Shown here piece after piece: positions 36,201 through 64,000 of a DNA stretch of 64,000 nucleotides (positions are counted from its first letter, which is position 1; every line of letters begins with the position of its first letter). The position numbers and the translations under genes are program-made. This DNA comes from Apostichopus japonicus (Eukaryota > Echinodermata > Holothuroidea > Aspidochirotida > Stichopodidae), in the NCBI RefSeq assembly GCF_037975245.1, contig NC_092570.1:13216501-13280500 (forward strand). Reading direction: 5' to 3'. A model generated the notes under the pieces. It worked only from the letters and a program-made list of their open reading frames with translations. It was not told the origin of the DNA and made no database searches.

Positions 36201-39200
36201 GGTTTTCAAATATTATTGATGGCCTTAGTTGTAGGTTTGATTTTTTCTGGTGTCGGCCAACTTGCTAGCTTTTTGTAACGACTGTTATACTTTATCGACC
36301 ATTCAGTCTGATCATAATGCGGTAATTTTTAAGATGCGTGCTTCAACTTTTAAGAGAGGCGGAGGTTTTTGGGAATTAAACACTTCCCTATTGAAAGAAG
36401 CAGATTTCGTAGAAGGAATTCGTAAGTTAGTTGCTAGTGCCTTGGCAGAATGGGATTTAGATGCAACTAATCCACAAAATTTTGGGGAATATTTAAAATT
36501 CCTCATTCGTTCCTGGTCCATGAAATATTCTAAAAAAAAGTCTCGTCTTGTGAGGGAGAAGGACAAAACGCTGCAAAAAGTTATTGTTTCATTAGAAACT
36601 GACAACAATTTTTACTCCACTCCGTCCCTTAAACTACGAATTTCAAACGCTAAGCGCAGCCTTGACGACATTTACGAGAGCAAAATTGATGGTATTATTA
36701 TTCGCTTTAGAGCAAGATGGGTTGAACAAGTTGAACGGAATACACAATACTTCCTAAATCTAGAGAGCGAAACAGTGAGCGCAAGTCAATTAAAATTCTA
36801 GTTGATGACAATGGGACTGAGTTTACCGATCTCCACGCAATTCTAAACGTTGAGCGAATTTTTTACGAAAATTTATACGCTACTTGTATTGATGCTTGCT
36901 TGGATAATACTTTTACTGAGTCACTTTATATTCCGGGTTTGAACGACGATTCAAGAAATAATTATGAAGGTGCCTTAACTGAAGGGGAATGTTGGAATGC
37001 ACTTAAGAGTATGGCTTCTTGTAAGGTACCTGGCAGCGATGGTCTGCCAGCTGAATTTTACAGATTTTTTTGGCCAGAAATTAAGTCTTTCGTTGTTATG
37101 TCGCTAAACTCGGGATATTTGATAAGTAAACTTTCTTCGGAGCAAGGCAGAGCTGTTATTACTTTACTTCCTAAAGATGGTAAAGACATTAAGAAAATTA
37201 GTAATTGGAGGCCAATCTCACTTTTAAATGTAGACTACAAAATTGCTTCTTCTTGTATTTCTGCAAGACTCCAAGAGGTCTTGCCGCATGTTATCCATCA
37301 TGATCAAACCGGTTTTCTTAAAAACCGATATATAGGAGAATATATTCGACTGATCCTAGATGTTATACAGTATGCACAGGATAAAAATGTGCCAGGTAAC
37401 ATTCTCTTCGTTGACTTTGAAAAAGCCTTCGACAGTGTTAATTGGAATTTTTTGTACCTTACACTTCAACTTTTCAATTTTTGGGATAGCATTATTCGTT
37501 GGGTTAAGACCTTTTATGCAAATTGTACGGCTTGCGTTTTGATTTACGGGGTTTCCTCTGGCTTTTTTCCCTGTTAAAAGGGGGATGCGCCGAGGGTGCC
37601 CCTTAAGCCCATACCTTTTTGTGTTGTGTGCAGAAATTTTGGCTTTGAAATTACGAGCTGACCGTATTTATGTCGGTTTTCCAGTAGGTAATGTTAACAT
37701 TAAAGTGTCTATGTATGCTGATGACACATTTTTTTCTGCACAATAACGATCGTTCTTTACAGAAAGTTGTTGAAATACTAACAGAGTTAAAACAAGCTTC
37801 TGGTCTGAAGATCAACTTCGAAAAGTCTAACATTCTTCCTATCGGCGATAATAATGAAAATGTTCACGGTCAGAGTGCTTATAATATTCCCTTTACAGAT
37901 GGTCCTATTAAGGTTTTTGGTAAATCACTTATGAATAATAGAAGTGACCCTTTTCCCTTAAATTATTGGCCAAAACTTTCACGTTTGAAAAGTGTCCTAA
38001 ATATGTGGTCTCCTCGTGATCGACTCCCTAGGTAAAATTGTTATCATAAAGAGTTTTGTTTTGTCACAACTTGTTTACCCCTTCTCTGTTCTGCCTAACC
38101 CTCCATTTTTAAAGGAACTAAATAGTTTACTGTTAAACTTTATTTGGAGAGGAAACGGCGACAATATAAAGAGGAAAATTTTAATGCAGCCACAGGAAGA
38201 AGGCGGCTTAAATATGATTAACGTGCATGATTTTATGAAAAGTATGAAAATCGCTTGGATTAAAAGATATACAGATCATACCTTTGGCCATTGGAAAGTC
38301 CTTTTCGACTATTTTTTGAAATACGTTGGTAAGGATTTTCTTTTTAGCTGTAATTTCAAAGGAAATGTTATTTTCAAGAAGGTTAAACACAAGTTTATTC
38401 GCAACTCCTGTTGTGCTTGGAGCGATCTCACCTTTGAAACCCCGGTGGCGAATTACGGTGATCAGATTATCTGGAACAACAGTTTTATCAAGATTAATAA
38501 TGAAGTAGTTTGGTACAGGAAGTGTTTTAATTCAAATGTGCTTTATGTCCGGGATTTGTATGACATGTCTGGCAGGCCTCTGTCGTATACTGTTTTTATT
38601 GCTAAATTTAATTGTTCAAGCTTCCCCTTCACAAAGCTGAATGGGATTATACATTCTATCCCACGTACGTGGATACCATCCATATATTCATTACAGCTGC
38701 CGAAGCAACCATGTAGGCAGCAGGTTATGTTAGCGCAATTATATGGTACTACTAAGATTTGTCGATATGCTTATAATAAATTTAACAGCCGTTGTATTGA
38801 GCAAACCACGTGGTTGTTTAAAATGGGGCAATGATTTTAAAGGCACCACTTTAAACTGGGGTGAGATTTTGTTTCTTGTAGCAAGATTAGAGATACTAAA
38901 TTAAGAAGCTTTCAGTACAAGTTTATCCATCCCATCATTGCTACAAATAGTTTTCTTAGTAAACTTAACATTATTGACGACCCAAGTTGCACTTTTTGTG
39001 GCGAGTCTACTGAAACATTAGACCAGCTTAGCGCTGTAGCGCAGTTGGAGATATTTGGAACAAAATATATCTTGAAATCTTTAATTCAAAAGTTGTAGTT
39101 GAGTACGAACACGTGTGTTTTGGTTATGATTATGAAAACAAAATGAAATGGTATAGCATGACAATTTTTTATGCCAAATATTATATTTACCTTTGCAGAA

Positions 39201-39440
39201 TTAACAAAAGCGTTCCAAGTTATGATATTTTCAAGCATAAGCTTTCATTTTTCTTGAGTGTTGAAATGTATTTACTTATCAATAACAAAAAGCGCAAAGA
39301 AATTAAACTGATAAGAGATTCTTTGCATTATTGATAAAGGAAATGTCCTTTCTGGTGTCATGAAACGAACTTTTCTTTCTTGTTAATTTAATGTGTTGTG
39401 TAGAAGAGATAATGCAAATAAAAATGGGAAAAATTATTAT
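36200..39440 (+). pseudogene. L1-like non-LTR retrotransposon 1 (5'-truncated, frameshifted)
   Basis: Reading frames from 36250 onward cover the C-terminal end of the endonuclease (SDHNAVIF near 36306), a linker, and reverse transcriptase with PGSDGLPAEFYR, NWRPISLLNVDYK, TGFLKNRYIGEYIR, FVDFEKAFDSVNW, a GAPLSPYLFVLCAE segment and YADD (about 37712). The post-RT region runs to about 39333. Frame changes near 36780, 37575, 37725 and 38030, plus several stops, mean it cannot be active. The 3' end runs into (ATT)n. Motif content places it in the L1/Tx1-type group of endonuclease-bearing LINEs; the exact clade is uncertain. Confidence 0.85.
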
Positions 39441-39503
39441 TATTATTATTATTATTATTGTTATTGTTATTGTTATTGTTGTTATTGTTATTTTTAATTG
39501 GTT

Positions 39504-39562
<59 letters not shown>

Positions 39563-39609
39563 TTTAATTGGTTGTATTATTATTATTATTTTTTTTTTTT
39601 TAATTGGTT

Positions 39610-39664
<55 letters not shown>

Positions 39665-39665
39665 A
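39433..39665. repeat. (ATT)n microsatellite at LINE 3' end
   Basis: ATT/GTT repeats with interspersed TTTTTAATTGGTTGT units directly follow the LINE 3' UTR. Poly-Ile, Tyr and Leu frames across it are artefacts. Confidence 0.9.
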
Positions 39666-40035
39666 AGTAGTAGTAGTAGTATCTTTATAATTATTAAGAT
39701 GAAGTCTAATTAAGATAAACTATTAGGTCAGGTAAACACATTTCACAGCTCATATAAGAAATCAATCTTCAAATATTGATTTACTTTTTAACAGAGACCG
39801 ACGACGAATTCCGCTAACTGAAATAAAACCAAACTTACTTCCTTCTACAGCTAAGTAATCACAAAGGTGTCTTAATCACTCATGTGTAAGGTGTAAGGTC
39901 AACTATGGAACCAACATTGAAACTTAAAAATTGCCTGTATGTGTCAGTACACGCCACATTTGGCACCAAAGGTGATCAAGGATAGGGTGTGTTTTAGGGT
40001 TACCCTGTGGAGTGATTTCGCAGACAGGACACACA

Positions 40036-61950
<21,915 letters not shown>

Positions 61951-62143
61951 GTAAGAATGTAAACAAGACATGCATGACATCTGATATAATTGAAATTCAT
62001 TTTGTCTTCTTTTGTGTCCTGGAGAGTCTAATGAAGTAGTTGCGCACGGTGTAACTTATGGAGTTATATCGATACATTCCATTCTTCTTATAGTTTTATC
62101 CAGATCTCTGTGTGGAAACAAGCACTCTTTGTGTAAAAGTAAG

Positions 62144-62175
62144 TGGGACTGACGTTTCGATCCTAGCAGGATGTG
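62144..62175 (-). ncRNA. fragment of Penelope-type hammerhead motif
   Basis: On the minus strand, ATCC-TGCTA-GGAT, CGAAAC and GTC occur in hammerhead order, but the CUGANGA half of the core is missing. It interrupts sequence otherwise homologous to introns 6 and 7, so it marks a later insertion. Confidence 0.5.
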
Positions 62176-62179
62176 TACA

Positions 62180-64000
62180 CAAGAGTGATAATCGTTCAGC
62201 AGTATGAACTTTTGCTGAAAACACGACCATGCATTTCAAATTAATACCATTTAGTCAAAGGAATTATACATAAGGATCATTGGTCACATGATTAAACACT
62301 ATGAAACTTTGGGGTTATATCTATTATAAATTTCATTTGTTCTTATATATTGTTTATACAGAACTCTACGGAAGCAAAATCTTTTAATTAATACTAGAGT
62401 ACTAATTTAGGCTGTATGCATACATTTTCCCCACTACTCTTGCTTCGTTGTAGCCTTGACCACACTGCCAGAATATTTACGATTTCCTACATGACGACAG
62501 TCTGGTTGAGTTGGGTAGTGATCAGTCGGGCAGTGCGTGATGGTCTTAAGTTAAGATGTCTTGATCATTTAGTACCACAATCATCAAAGATTAAATTAAT
62601 AACCTTATCTAATGGTTTGCATAAGCAAAACAATATTTAGACTTTTCCACTAATTGTTTGATATTTTTGACTGTTTTGTATTAGACATTCAGCTTGGGAG
62701 GGATCACTTGAACACATGGAATTATAAAAGCTATTATTAACTGATGTATCATGAAGAATTGATACTGAAATATATTAACGATGTAATCAAATTGACTTCA
62801 GTTTCATTCAAAATAAGAAAATTAAGAAACTCCCCCATCCCCTCCCCCACCTCAGAAAAAAAAGACTGATAAAAACAGAAGAAAAAATTTATGTAAGATG
62901 GAAAGTCTCTCAGACGGGCAGTTTTAAGAGAAAAGTTATGCATTCTTTTCTTAAACATGATTAAAAAAGTTATTAAAAAAAGGTGTATTGTTTAATCAGT
63001 TGCACTTATCTTAATTTCAATAATATTTGGTTGGTTTAAAAGCAATTAACTCTGATGGGTATTCACTATAGTATTGGGTACACAACTATATAGTTTTATG
63101 ATCAAAGTAATTTAAAGTCAACAGAGGTCAAGGTATGAAAACCTAAGGATTCACTCTAACATTTCATGCTTGGTATGCAGATCCACCAATATGACATACA
63201 AGAACCTAGCATGCAGGTTACATTAAATGTTCTCATTATAAATTTGACAAAGAATCACTAAATCTGTTGATATTTTGGTTTCTGATTCTTTTTTGATTGG
63301 GAATATAGCAGTAACTACGTCAAGCAATATTCATTGTAAAATGGAAAAAAGGCAAGATGGATGACTCCTTCATACGAACACTTTGTGTGTTATCTTATGG
63401 TGTAATGTGCGTAGAAGCATGTAATCTGTTTTAGCTGGAGTCACGCTAATAATGTCCCATTTCCTCTTACTGACTATTTGAGAGAGGATACGATTTAAAG
63501 ATCATGAACTTCTGTTTGTATGTGAAGCTAAAGTTGCATAAATTTAAATGCTAATTGAGCCACAGAATTAACCGTGTACAAGCTGCAAGGAGTGCCCCAT
63601 TGTACAACATTTGTCCCGCAGGGCAATTAAAGTGCATGAGAGTCATTTAACCGTTAAAAAACAAAGCAACTCAGTATCCTATACCACTATGTGGCAATAC
63701 ACACGTGAGGATATGTCCTTAAGCTTTTACTCTGGAAGGATTGCTCTTTGCAAATTAGGTTGGCATCATATTGACATCACAATATTGGGTGGCTAAGATG
63801 GGTGTTACAACATGATAATTCATGGGATAATCAATTGAAATCGATATGGGTAAGCAAATGGTACCTCCTGGTGGATGATATTAGGTAGAAGTTTAGTCTT
63901 GATATCATCATAGTTCAAAGAAAAGAGAACAATTTTAGTGCTAGTAATGTTTCTAAACTAATTCAGTTTTCTAGACATTCACGTTTATTATATGCCTCCT
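62180..64000. other. right-end sequence, no exon recognised
   Basis: Probably the next intron of the Reeler-HYR gene. It holds a C-run near 62832 and a GGTCA-containing phrase near 63115-63130. No HYR-like reading frame with splice sites is seen. Confidence 0.4.

Overview
This is a repeat-rich, AT-rich eukaryotic nuclear window, not prokaryotic. Genes have GT-AG introns. Most of the sequence is transposon debris, long (TA)n, (ATT)n and (GAT)n microsatellites, tRNA-derived SINEs, fold-back elements and two broken L1-like LINEs. A Reeler + multiple-HYR secreted protein and Penelope-type hammerhead motifs fit a marine invertebrate deuterostome, most likely an echinoderm. A sea cucumber is possible, but that is inference.

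Region 1 (about 3.4-34 kb) is an array of diverged direct duplications. Each unit carries a small two-exon plus-strand gene (called alpha here). It encodes a ~22-residue signal peptide, a short variable mature region and a conserved RREENAE tail. There are four copies: A at 3775, B at 11175, C at 21904, D at 29775. Units B and C also carry, downstream and convergent, a two-exon minus-strand gene (called beta here). Its exon 1 is a signal-like leader and its exon 2 encodes a glycine-rich, RGG-bearing protein (14972-16918 and 25754-27570). I recognise neither family by name. Mobile elements have inserted into individual copies, so sister copies act as empty sites and insertion boundaries can be read directly.

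Region 2 (34.2-54 kb) is mostly mobile DNA: a hAT-like MITE, L1-like element 1 (36.2-39.4 kb), a palindrome whose loop is a hammerhead-ribozyme-like sequence (42.75-42.96 kb), a 3-kb inverted-repeat element (43.0-46.0 kb), an array of 13 near-palindromes with alternating spacing (49.26-49.89 kb), and L1-like element 2 followed by a >600-bp (GAT)n tract (50.3-53.56 kb).

Region 3 is one long plus-strand gene starting at 40036 and running off the right end. Exon 1 holds a signal peptide and the start of a Reeler domain. The next exons finish the Reeler domain, and then come four HYR-like exons, the last three being recent tandem duplicates with their introns. All junction phases are compatible. 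Much of Region 2 lies inside its introns.
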